This document shows positions 44,268 to 55,388 of a DNA stretch of 64,000 nt, piece by piece. The notes beneath the pieces were generated by a model, which worked only from the letters and a program-made list of their open reading frames with translations, did no database searches and had not been told where the DNA came from. The stretch is from Nannochloris sp. 'desiccata'. Taxonomy: Eukaryota > Chlorophyta > Trebouxiophyceae > Chlorellales > Chlorellaceae. The first letter of the stretch is position 1. Every line of letters begins with the position of its first letter. A program made the position numbers and the translations under genes. The stretch is from NCBI GenBank assembly GCA_019044685.2, contig JAGTXX020000014.1, positions 186,001-250,000 of the forward strand, written 5' to 3'.

Positions 44268-45627
44268 ATGCAGGCTCTGAATAGCCGTAGCCTTGCAGGT
44301 GTGCAATTGCCATCTCAAAATGTTAGTCGGCCCAAGCGAGTTTCCAGGGCTGTTCAGCATGTAGTGCGCGCTGCCAAGACCGCTGATGGTCCCAAGGTTG
44401 CAATTGTTGGCGTGACTGGAGCCGTAGGCCAGGAATTCTTGAGGGTAGGTAGAAATGAAGAGTTGGCGATTTGTCATGATTGCACAACTTACCACCTTAC
44501 TATGAGCAAACCAGCCTGAAATGGATATGCATATGGTTTGGTACCCAAACGAGTCGCTGTTGCTGGATCCCATTGAGTTGATCAAGGCACCAGCCTTCAT
44601 CACAATCAATCCCGCCCGCACACTTAATGGTTCTCTCTTTCACCTCTCCACCTTTCGTTCTCCCTTCTTACAGGTACTTAAGGAACGCGATTTTCCATAC
44701 AGCGATATCATTATGCTCGCATCTGCCCGTTCCGCTGGCCGCAAGTATTCTTTCGACGGCAACGAATACACCGTCCAAGAACTCACCGACAAATCTTTCA
44801 ACGGCCTTGACATTGCCCTCTTCTCCGCTGGAGGCTCCATTTCTAAGGAATACGCTCCCATCGCTTCTGACGCAGGATGCACCGTCGTTGATAATAGTAG
44901 CGCCTTCAGAATGACTGACGGAGTCCCTCTTGTGATCCCCGAAGTCAATCCCGAAGCCATGGCGGGTATGAAATTTGGCAAAGGAGGTATCATTGCCAAC
45001 CCTAATTGCTCTACTATCATCGCTTTAATGGCAGTCACTCCCCTTCACCGTCTTGCTGGTGTCCGCCGTATGGTTGTCTCTACCTATCAAGCTGCATCTG
45101 GTGCTGGGCAAGCCGCCATGGAGGAGCTTGAACTTCAAACGCGGGAGTCCCTTGATGGCAAGCCCGTAACTACCAATATCTTCCCTTTCCAGTACGCATT
45201 CAACTTGTTTTCCCACAACTCTCCCATGACTGAAAACGGCTATAACGAAGAAGAATTAAAAATGGTTAAAGAAACAAAGAAAATTTGGAATTTCAACGAT
45301 GTTAATATCACCGCAACATGTATTCGTGTGCCCGTGATGCGTGCTCATGCTGAATCTATTAACCTTGAATTCGAAAAGGATATTACTGAACAAGATGCGC
45401 TTAAGGCGCTTGAAGCTTTCCCTGGTGTTTCTATCATTAACGATAGAGCAAACAACCGATTTCCGACCCCATTGGATGCCTCAAATAAAGATGACGTGTA
45501 CGTTGGTAGAGTACGGCGAGATATCTCTCGTAACGATAAAAAAGGGTTGGATTTGTTTGTGTGTGGAGATCAGATCAAAAAAGGAGCTGCACTGAATGCT
45601 GTGCAGGTAGCTGAACTCTTGCTTTGA
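44268..45627 (+). CDS. ASD: Aspartate-semialdehyde dehydrogenase, plastid type
   Basis: Two exons (44268-44444 and 44674-45627), 376 residues. The enzyme reduces aspartyl phosphate to aspartate semialdehyde, feeding lysine, threonine and methionine synthesis; in plants it is plastidic. Residues 1-38 form a transit peptide ending HVVRAAK. Motifs: NADP-binding VAIVGVTGAVGQEFLRVL, SARSAGRKYSFDG, ALFSAGGSISKEYAP, VDNSSAFRM, the catalytic Cys in IIANPNCSTIIALMAV, STYQAASGAGQAAMEEL and the substrate-binding RVPVMRAHAESI. Length and ending (ALNAVQVAELLL) match bacterial and plant enzymes. The only intron is close to the 5' end. Confidence 0.95.
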
Positions 45628-46312
45628 GTTGAAAATTCAAAAATAAATCAACTTTTTATATGACAGGTTCCCGCTTTGGTTTTTTTTTCCTTCTATAACC
45701 TTTCTTGCTGCCATTAACTATACAGGCAGGTTGTCTGTTTGTTTGTCCGTTAATTTATCGTTTATATGGGCGCCGGGTGTTTGTAATAGAGCGATTCTAT
45801 AGTCATTAAAATCGTGAGTTTGAGGCAGGACTGGGTTGTTGCCACAGTGTATTCGCACGTAACATTTCTGTCCTATTTATATTTATATACGAAGTCATTG
45901 GAAATTTCAGTGAGCCATTCGTTTTGGAGCATTAAGGCTCAGATACCAGTAGCATTAGATGCGGAGTGTCTGGATACCCGCAGTCGTATAGAGGCGCGCT
46001 TTTAAAACCAGGGGCAGTGGTGCTCTTCAAACTCTCCGAAGTGGCCTTTCTTTCGTTGCAGAAATCCAGAAATCTCCTGCGGCAGCCAGAAGAGTAGATG
46101 ATTTTCATCGAGTCAAAACGCGCGTAACCATAGCCTTGGGCATTAATTCATCTTTAGCAAAAATCTTAGATACCCATGGTGTCCATACGCGACAATAGGA
46201 TTTAGTTTACAGTGCTTCAACAAACATGAAATTTAGAAACCCACTTCATTTGATTTGATTCAGCTATTGAGCCTGCCATTCAGCCAGTGGCTTGCTGCAA
46301 GCGTTGTTAGAT
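45628..46312. other. Intergenic spacer
   Basis: 685 bp between co-oriented genes; no supported ORF or RNA gene. Confidence 0.4.
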
Positions 46313-49300
46313 ATGCGGCAACACAATGCGATACCTTTGGCTGGCGGATACTACCTGACATTTACGCTACTAAGGTGAGCAAAAATAATCAATTTCCGAA
46401 ACAGACCGCGGCGTTAAACGTTTCGAATCTGGAGGGTCCCAGGAAGCGCATTGCCGATCGGTAGCATCGAGTTAATCTTTTACATCATATTAATGCAGGA
46501 TTTTGGCCGTCCAACTGGTTGATTCAGCGTGGGTCGCCATCCATTCAACCGTAAGTGGTGAAATCAAGCAAAAAACCTCTGTCTTGGACAATAGTTATCT
46601 CGCATTGTGTCATAAACTATGCTCTATACTAATATCTTTAATTTTCTTTGACCTATATCTCTCCTAGCAGAGTCTGAGCGCTCTCCAGTTGGGGTTGCTC
46701 ACAGCTTGTGCGATTCTCATTTCTTGTGTGGACCTCCAAAGTCGCCCTGCACAGGCCGCGTCGTCACTTGGATTTAGAATCATCAGTGCTCTTGCGGTGA
46801 GACCCTACTTCAAGTCCGTTCCGTGGGGCCGAGAGGCAGGAGACTGGGTACCATGGCTCTTACGCTACAGAGCCGGTGAAGGTAACCTGAGCCCTAGTTC
46901 TAGCGCTCCAAATAGCTTTGCTGGCAGCGACGGGTCTTCTACCTGGTCTGGAAAGGATGTTTCTAGTTTTAGAATCCCAGATAGAAAGCTTAAAGCACGT
47001 TCTGCCAACCATACTAGTCGCCGCCGTGGAAGAGGATACCACCACCAGCAACAGCATGGAAATCAACCATCTTGGGCTTGTACTCCTCGTATATCTGGCG
47101 TAGACTCTGCTTTAACACCTCCAGTCACCTCACCAACATCAGGATCAGGAGCTACTCCATTTACTCGGTCAAAATCGATGCCAATAGCAGATGGTCCAAG
47201 TATGTCTACTTCTTCACCGTCCCCCTTGTCCCCGAGAAGCCCTCTCCACTTCACTCTAGGTGTTGGAAGAACTCGTCACCCCCACTTTAGTAATAGCACC
47301 ACCACGTCCCAGCAACAAAAAAGTGGCGTATCAGGTGCAGGAGGAGCTCGTTCAAATAATAATATTAATAGATTCAATTCAATGTGTCTTTCAGCTGCGG
47401 CGGGTGAAGACTCTGGCCTTTCTGGCGGCACTGTCTTTAATCCAAATGCTCGTCGTTCTAGCATTATTGGTGGTGATCTCCTTAGCCCTCGTCGTAATGC
47501 GACTAGTAATACAGCAGCAAGATACAATGACAACGACGCGTCCACATGTAGTTTCTCTCCACCTAGCGATGAGGGTTGCTGCACCCCCGACGTGGCCACA
47601 GCTGCAAGCTGGAGTTCTCAAGCAACTGCTTCTTTAACCTCCTTGACTGCACGCGTTGATGCTTTGCTCAGACCGTTAGTCCCTCCTGTGCCAAGTACAT
47701 TGATGCGGTGGCCTTCTTCCGCAGCGACAACTTGGTCCTTCCACCCGATCATTGATAAGAGAAACAACGCAGATGATGGCAGTGGCGATGGTGATGATAT
47801 ACTCAGTGCTGATACTACTGTTACTACGAGGAGTAGCGGAGATAGAAATGTGCATGTAGTCGTTCCGCCAGTACACAAAAGCCCGGCTGACCGCCGTGTC
47901 AGTTTAGATGCCAATCACGGTAGTTCTAGTAGACATTACACACACGGCGGTATTACCGCTCACCCTTGTCGTCGTGCGACTTTAGAACACTATGCCTACG
48001 CAGCACGTATGGCTTCAGGGAATGAGAAAGCAGCTGCATTCGTCACATTTCCAGGTAGAGTTCTCCGAACTTCGTCTACTATAAATATTGATATCGCAGC
48101 AATGACTAATGGAAGCTCCAGTTCAGCTGTAGCTTCAATAGGCCTTGACGGTGACTGCCCTGAATCTATTCGGCAATTGATTACAGATGAACACTTGCTT
48201 CAATTAGGGGCGCTAATGGGTGAGAGCGCCTGTGCAGCGGTGATCAAGGATACGAACTTGCCATTTGCGTGTACGGAGAATGATTCTTTATGTGGATCAC
48301 CCGACTATGACCACAGCCAAGGAGCTAATACTTCATATAGTGCTAGTTCTTTAACTGGGTGGGAAGAGCTGCCGGCAGTGAAGAATCAAGGCCCTGGTTT
48401 ACGATTACGTTCTTGGCGATTATTAATGCGAAAAGGGCTTTATGCATACAAAACTGTGGTAGAAATTGATGGAATTGACCCTTCTGATATTCGTCCTTTC
48501 CACCTAGATGACCAGGCACGTGCTTTATGGGATGACGGCGCTTTAGAAGTCCTAAGACCGACACCTGCTGGGTGCACTCGTGCATCTCGTCATGCCGAGT
48601 CATGTTTACATTCTTATTTAAGTAAATTCCCTGGTCCGTTGGCTTCGAGAAGGTATAATTATGCACGGAGAGTGTGGCATAGGCCTTCTGATGGTGGCTG
48701 TTATTCTATAGCTCAGTGTTGTGAGATAGCGCCCGAGGCAATCACCGCTGCAGCTGTCAATGCTAGTAGTGCAAGTCCTCCTAACACTTCTTCTTTGTGT
48801 CTACAAAAAAGAGAGAAAATTCGCGCTGTTCCAGTACTTGAATTCACCTCTGCAGCTGTTATCCGTGCGGTCGCGGGTGGTTCTGAAATCTCTACATTTT
48901 ATTTCGAGGATTCTCAAGTCAGAGCGGGTCTTGCCAAAGTGGCAGTTCCGAAAGGATTGTGGCCATTCTGGACCAAATATGAAGCAGCACTTCGATTATT
49001 TGCTGATGCACGTGCTGTAGCACATAGCTTACCTCACTCTAATGCTGTTACTGGTAGTGATGCTGCCGAAGACCCTGCTGCTGCTTCTGCTGGTGCTTCT
49101 GCAGCTGCCCGTCGAAGGGTTCCCACTACTCTTGATGCTTGGAACGGCGGTAGCTTTGCTCTCGACGATGATTACGATGGCAATGATAGTGACGGCGAAG
49201 GTAGTGATGATGAGCTGTACGGCGCTTTAGTTCAATTAAAAGCTGCAAGAAAAAGGGCTGCTGATCAACGGGGCGGGGCGCTTGGTGCCTCGACAAGATG

Positions 49301-49364
49301 GGCGAGGGGAATTGTTATAGCGGGCGCGTTGAAAATGGTGCAGGTGATGCTGGCTACTAATTAA
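46313..49364 (+). CDS. Membrane-anchored START-domain protein
   Basis: Three exons (46313-46374, 46499-46550, 46668-49364), 936 residues. The two small 5' exons were found because they restore a hydrophobic reading frame: LAGGYYLTFTLLRILAVQLV and, after the third exon begins, LGLLTACAILISCVDL make two membrane helices. About 500 Ser/Thr/Gly-rich residues follow. Near residues 610-830 is a START-like lipid-binding domain: WRLLMRKGLYAYKTVVEIDG, IRPFHLDDQARALWDDG, LASRRYNYARRVWHRPSDG, CYSIAQCCE, then FYFEDSQVRAGLAKVAVPKG. START domains bind sterols or phospholipids, and membrane anchoring suggests inter-membrane lipid transfer. An Asp/Gly-rich tail precedes a last hydrophobic stretch (GIVIAGALKMVQVMLA). 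Ligand unknown. Confidence 0.72.
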
Positions 49365-49921
49365 ACTAAGTAATTAAGCAACCCTAGTTAAAACTACGGC
49401 AATTTTGATATCTATAATTCCAATTTTCGAACTTTTTTTTATTTTCCTCTGAAAATTTCTTTTTTTTTTCCCTTTTAATCTTTCATGTTTTGATACGATA
49501 TATCTATCTACTTTTTTTTTCTTACTTACTACCTCTTTTCTTATCTATATACCTATATTTCTTTGTGTTTGGCGGGTGCGAATTCATTGAATTCGTTAAT
49601 TCGCTCTATCTAAAATTGAGTTTTTTTTGTTTTTTTCCCCGCTGTCGCCGCTGTTGTTTTTTCAACTTCATTTTTCCGGTGATTAATAAAGTGGATATGT
49701 GCTTTGACAATCTTGTCAATTGATATGCACAATTTTCTGTAAATTTTTTTCAATTCTGTAGAAAATAAAGGTACAAAATTTGAAAAGTAACAAGCGAACT
49801 AGACCTGACGTGGCGTGGCGGTTTGCGCTTTCTTGCAGCGGCCGCACAACCAAAATTTGTGTTTGCGTTCTTAGTTCGTAACAACGCCTTGGACGTGTTT
49901 AAAATTAACATACATATTATA
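49365..49921. other. Intergenic spacer, T-rich
   Basis: 557 bp with long T tracts on the plus strand, between co-oriented genes. No gene seen. Confidence 0.4.
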
Positions 49922-50928
49922 ATGAGGGCAGTTCCGCTTGCGAAAACCCTTGGAGTTGGTGGTTTTGCCGGGTTGCAGGCTGTTGGCAGCCAACTCTCAA
50001 ATGCATTGGGTGGTTTCAGTGGAAGTAGTTTCAGCAACCAAGCATTCCAGCATACCAAGGTAGCGTTTTAGCAGACTAATGAGTGTTAATGACACTACCA
50101 ACAGAATTTTGCACCTATTTGTTGAGACCTCTGGGGTTCTCTTCCCAACTCATCAAGTTTTGAAAATTTTGAAATGCCGTCTGCTGACTCTTTGTCTGTG
50201 TGTTTTTTTTTTTTTTTTTTTTTTTTTCCCTGTTGCAGACCTCCTCTTCCAGCAGCACTCCCGAGGCTGGTGATGGACCCCATGAAACCCCAATTCCCGA
50301 CCCATTTGACCTCGAATTCGATCGCTTCAATGGCGGTGCTTTGGCTGACTTGGAAGCATCCGTGAGACCTCCCCGCCAACCGCTCGATCCTTTGTCTCGA
50401 CCAGTTGATTTAGAATTTGAAATGGATCGAGATGACCCTGAAGCTGTAGATATTGATCAATTGTACGAAAGTCCAGATGAAGAAGGCGATGAAGAGGAAA
50501 TGGGCATGTCTGTGAAGGAAGCTGTTGATTTGGATGACGAATATGACTTGTAAGGAATTTGTTTTTTGCCACTTTTTTCCGTCATGGAAGCAGTTTACTT
50601 GCTGCTATGTTTAGGGCTTAAGGCCAAAACTTGAGTTCTACCTCTATTCATAATCTTAATTTCTTTTACAGGATGCATGACCATGCGGTGGGAGTGGTGG
50701 AGCCAGGTTCTTCTGAGCAGGAGAAACTTGGTGGCAGCAGGACTGGTGGCACAGATGCTCGGCATTCTACGTTTGAGGCAGCAAAAGAAACAGGTAAGTG
50801 CTAAAGTTGCCATTAATTATCTTCCTGACTTGCATATATATATTTAATTAATTTTAATTTACTGCCGTTTTGCAGCGTCCAGAGGTACTCCGCAGCCTCC
50901 TATGCCTCCAGGACAGGGAACCGCCTAA
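49922..50928 (+). CDS. Small acidic protein of unknown function, probably organellar
   Basis: Four exons (49922-50059, 50239-50549, 50672-50793, 50876-50928), 207 residues, all introns GT-AG with consistent phase. The N-terminus (MRAVPLAKTLGVGGFAGLQA) is basic and hydrophobic without acids, fitting a mitochondrial or plastid leader. The body is acidic: FDLEFDRFNGGALADLE, VDLEFEMDRDDPEAVDIDQL, and YESPDEEGDEEEMGMSVKE. It ends Pro-rich (PQPPMPPGQGTA). The first intron ends in a 30-nt T tract. No family recognised; no catalytic motif or membrane helix. Confidence 0.6.
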
Positions 50929-51287
50929 GGCGGCCGTGGCGGCAATTTTAATTTTCAAGTTCAGAAATTTTGTTGGCATGCATGTTATTCATATATGCAC
51001 ATTTGCACGATGTAATTAGACTAGTGTAATGCTGTGTTGGTAGATTGTTGTTGTCTATATCGCCAAAGCTTTGCAAAGCCCTGCTGTGCTATGCTAAGCA
51101 TAATGCTTGCCAGCCCAGAACTGCAAAAATTTGAGCATTTATGCTAGCTCTTTCGGCAGCTACGGCATAATGCATTTAGTTAGGAAAATATAACCAAGCA
51201 TCTTATAGGCATACGCGATAGTTCTAGACCTTTCGCAACGTCAATTATAGATTGTAACCGTTCCAATTACTCATCCGTGTGGTCACG
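50929..51287. other. Intergenic spacer
   Basis: 359 bp between co-oriented genes. It carries several short direct and inverted GCTAGC/GCTTTGC-like words but nothing I can name. Confidence 0.35.
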
Positions 51288-53582
51288 ATGGCGAACGAGG
51301 AGCCTTCAATGTCAACTCAAAATCGTGATGTAGTTACTCGCTACAGAACGCGACAGAGAACGAGCAGGCAACCTGCAGGAGGAACCCTCGCAACGTTGAC
51401 ATCGCCGAGCAGCAAACTTGACGAGTATTTTGACTACTGCCCCCCTCGTAAATCCCAGCGTTTGGCAGCTAAAAATGCAAAGGATGTCTTTAAGCAAGCT
51501 AGGCAGCGCGGGGGATCTGCACTTGTGCCTCCTCTAACTGGCTACCTTGGCTCAATTCCTCAAGAGGTGAGAAAGCAGTTTGGTTTTTAACATAGCTTGC
51601 TAGCGACGCTTGCATCGTCCTGCGACCACGCGTTACATTGCTTAGATCATATTTAGTTACTTGTGCTAATAAAAACTGCATGCATTGCCGTTGCCAGTCG
51701 CGGCAGGTGCAACTGCATGCAACTGTCTGTTGCAACATTGGTGCTTTTACTTCCTTTAATGTCGATCTTACATACTTACCTTTCTCATCTACCTTTCCAC
51801 AGAGTTTGGAGCATATTTTAGGCTACCTCTCTGCTCGTGAGCTTGGCACCCTTGAAACTACCTGCCAATATTTCATCCATAGTGGCATCACCGAAAAGGT
51901 GGCGCAGCATTTCTTGAAGGAAATTCCTAGAGCCAAGGGCCTCAAACCCGATTTCAAGTACGTTATTACTAGCATATATTTGAATCTCGCAGTTGTTATC
52001 CCATAGTTTCAGTCTTATATCTATCTCTGTTAATCACCTTTCAATTTACCAACTGCTGCTTCTAATATCCGTTTCCCTCTTTTTCATTTCTCTCTACAGG
52101 CGTGGCGAAAGCAGTGTCACCCTTCTAAACTTCGTCAACGGTCAATCTGCCGCTGCCGCACAAGGCACTGCCGTCGCTCTTGGCACTTACCACTCTGTTG
52201 CTCTCATGTCTGACTCGAGAGACCCTTCGAGCCCGGAGTATGCCATGTTCACCATGGGCCGAGGTTTCCATGGCCAATTAGGTAACAATGACTATGAAAA
52301 CGCTGAAATACCTGTCCGTGTGAATGAAGTCGATAGAGACCACCCAGTAGAGCTCTATAGAGGTCGTCCAGATGATATTCACCTGGCTGTTGTCACCGCT
52401 GGAAGCTCGCACTCTGCTTCAATTTCTCGCAGAGGAGAGCTTTACACCTGGGGTCTCGCCTCAAGTGGTGAGTTAGGCCATGGAGGATGGACTCCTATTG
52501 AAGTCCCTGTCCCTAGGATGATTTTATCGTTAAATAGAACGCGTGTTGTCTCTGTGTGCGCTGGTGCAAATCATACTTTAGCGATTTCCGAAGCCGGTCA
52601 GCTGTGGAGTTGTGGTCGTGGTCGTCACGGACAGCTCGGCCATGGTCATTTCCACGATGAAGGGGTACTAACTCTTGTGGATAGCATCCGCGGAGAGCGT
52701 ATCGTATCTGCAGCTGCTGGAAAAGCGCATTCGATGGCTCTAGCAGCTGACGGGAAAATCTTCACGTGGGGCGACGCTCGCCGTGGTCAGCTTGGCCACC
52801 AACAATTAGCTGCTTTAATGCAAGTACCGAATCCTCAGCCTATTGCAATCCCTTTCCCTCAACCTATCGCTTCGTTAGAACCAGTAAAGCTCCGCCCACC
52901 CCAGAGGGTCACCGCCATTGCTGCTGGAGGTGATCACTCCATGGCGGTTACTGTCGGTGGCACTTTATTAGCCTTTGGCTCTAATAAACACGGTCAGCTT
53001 GGTACTGGAGATTCTCTCGATAGAATGATTCCTACTGAAGTTCCCATAGCTTTAGAAGCAGAGCGCAACTCCTGTCCTTTAAGAGCAATGCAAGTACAAT
53101 GTGGTACAAATCACACTGCTGTGTTAGTACAAAATCGTGGTCAAATGGAAGTCCGTACTACCGGAGATAACTCATACGGTCAGCTTGGATTAGGAGATCG
53201 TCGTGAACGAGTTCGTTTCCATCCTGTGGAGATGTTGACACCTTCCAGGATTGTGTGCATCTGTGCTGGTGACTGGCACAACGCGGCCATAACTCATGAT
53301 GGACAGATTTTTACATGGGGTCGTGGTGATTGTGGACAATTAGGACACGGAGATGATAGGAATAGATGGGCACCAAAGTTATTAAATGGATTTAAAGTGG
53401 TGCATCCTGATAGAACTTTAAGAAGGAATAGAAAACCCCCTTTAAAGACGCTGTTGCTGCCGGCACAAGAGATGCCTAAACATCCTACTACTACAGCTGT
53501 GAAGCTGGCTGGTGGTGCAAGTGGGAAGGGAGGACGTGCTGGTATTGGTGGACGTGCGACTCGCAGTGCACGCAATAAATAA
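51288..53582 (+). CDS. F-box and RCC1-repeat protein
   Basis: Three exons (51288-51566, 51803-51957, 52100-53582), 638 residues. Residues about 90-140 resemble an F-box (IPQESLEHILGYLSARELGTLETTCQYF), the segment that binds SKP1 in SCF ubiquitin ligases. From about 160 to 590 there are six or seven RCC1 blades, with repeats such as FTMGRGFHGQLG, YTWGLASSGELGHG, WSCGRGRHGQLGHG, FTWGDARRGQLGHQ, FGSNKHGQLGTGD, DNSYGQLGLGDRRE and FTWGRGDCGQLGHGD. Each is followed by AGxxHT/S-like turns. The C-terminal tail is basic (Lys/Arg/Gly). Probable substrate adaptor with a beta-propeller; some RCC1 proteins instead act as GTPase exchange factors. The F-box is less certain than the propeller. Confidence 0.85.
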
Positions 53583-55388
53583 TTAATGAAATAAACTCAA
53601 GTACAGTCGTGAAAACAACTGTGTTTCCTTCCTTCGTTTTACCGCCGTTTAAATAGGTAGAAAATAGAGTAGATGACAATAAGATAATCATCGATGCCAG
53701 AATGCAGGAAGGTAGTTTCTTCACTGAAACGAACGTGGAGTATCTTTATCTGTAGGTAGATTTCAAATAACAATTAAATAAAATTATGTTTTATTCTTTT
53801 ATAAAGCTATCATACGCCTGCTGCTCATTCTTTGTTTTTCTTTTCTCCGTTGAGACTAGAAAATTGCAGTTCTGCCGTACTCATTCCTTTCCTTTTAGTC
53901 TATCTTTAAATAGTTCTGCTATGTGTAACATCTCAGTGCAATGAATTTCTCCCCAGCAGCAGCGTGCTGTTGGGTATGGTGCGCTGGGAAACACCAGCCT
54001 TTTGTAACTTCATCGATTGGGAAACAGGGAATTATTCGAAAATGCTCAAAACATACTGCTGGTTCCGTTTCCCGCAAGTATTTTGCGCCCTCTGTTCAAG
54101 CCTGTTCAGGAATGAAGCTTGAAGGAAATGTTGATCACCCCCGCCGACGGGATCTCAGACGAGGAGCGAAGGAGTCAGGAGGAGCGCAATGCTCTGCATA
54201 TTATAGACCTCATATCTTTATATCCATTTCCGACACCAACAGGGGCCTGATGTGGTTTTTCAGGCGACATCATTGAATTTTTGATCAATCAGCCAAAAAC
54301 ATCGATCAGCTGGAGCTCAAGGAGGACAGCTCGTAAGGTGCGTCTGTATCAGTGAGAGCAGCGAGGCTGGAACCCTGGGGGCGACTGCAAGAGGGGATTG
54401 ACGCTGAGCGGTAAGGTCAAGGCGCCGCCAAGGTGGTGCCGCCGCCCTCCCGTCGACCGACGCCTTCAGCAATGGCGCCACTTCTCACTTATCTTTTTTC
54501 CAATGGCCACTCCAGCAGACTTCAGCTTCATCTCGGGCGCAGCCTGGAAGAGCATCGCTCTTTGCATCGTGGGCAGGCGGCCGTGCTGGCGGCCGTGCAT
54601 GTGCCCGTGGAAATCATCGTGAAAATCATCGGTCTTCCTCGTTTTTATAATTATTACTTTGCAACAATAGGCATGGCTGCCTCGCATATATCACCAATTT
54701 GGTATTCACACCGCTGTTTGGAGTATTTGGTTCTCCATCCAGAGTTGGCAGCTCCTTAAAAAGGAATGGGTGAGAGACATATCTAGTGCTGCTCCAGCAT
54801 CACAGTAGGCACGGATACAGGCACAGTATGAATTGCCGTCGGACCTTGAGCCGAAAAGCTGGCGTAGGTTCAAAGGCAAACAAATTTTAAGATGCGAAAA
54901 TGGCGGGGAAGAGACTTTTCTATTATTTTTTAGTCATTATGAACTGCGTTGAAATGCCTTCAGATTTGACCCTGTAAATCATCTCAGCATCAAGAAGACG
55001 CGGGTGTCCATTGTCGAGAAAATCATCAATGCCGATGATTTTCACGAAGGTTGGGCAGAAAACCCAGGATCAAGTTGTATTAGCTGGCCGCCGCCAACTT
55101 TGCCGCTGGAGGCCGGCTCACCTGAGACCGTCGTCACCTTCTTACAGGATGAAAACTGCCAAATCTCTTTAACTATAAAACAACCTTTATCTAGCCTATT
55201 TTCTGGAATTGCAAATGTCTTTCCTACGTTTAAAAATGGCATAAAAAGTATACTCCTTTCATATAGTAGAATATACTAGAATGACGAAAAAATCTGTCCC
55301 CGCCAGCAACGATGTCGCACTGTCGAAAAAAATAGAGGCCGTCACCTCGACGTATCTGAACGCACAGCAGCAGAGGATTCAGTCGATG
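53583..55388 (+). other. Decayed coding-like fragments beside the recombinase
   Basis: Region of mixed composition with short open stretches that read like real protein but are broken by stops. Examples are ITPADGISDEERRSQEERNA (about 54131) and VSIVEKIINADDFHEGWAEN (about 55004). At 55281-55772 the plus strand opens with MTKKSVPASNDVALSKKIEA, then QRIQSMSDDQLADAMVVLLR and PTEYGFNDIYSYIKKDIAES. This last ORF overlaps the 3' part of the recombinase frame on the other strand. It may be the remains of a second gene of the element or of a host gene it entered. No family recognised. Confidence 0.3.
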
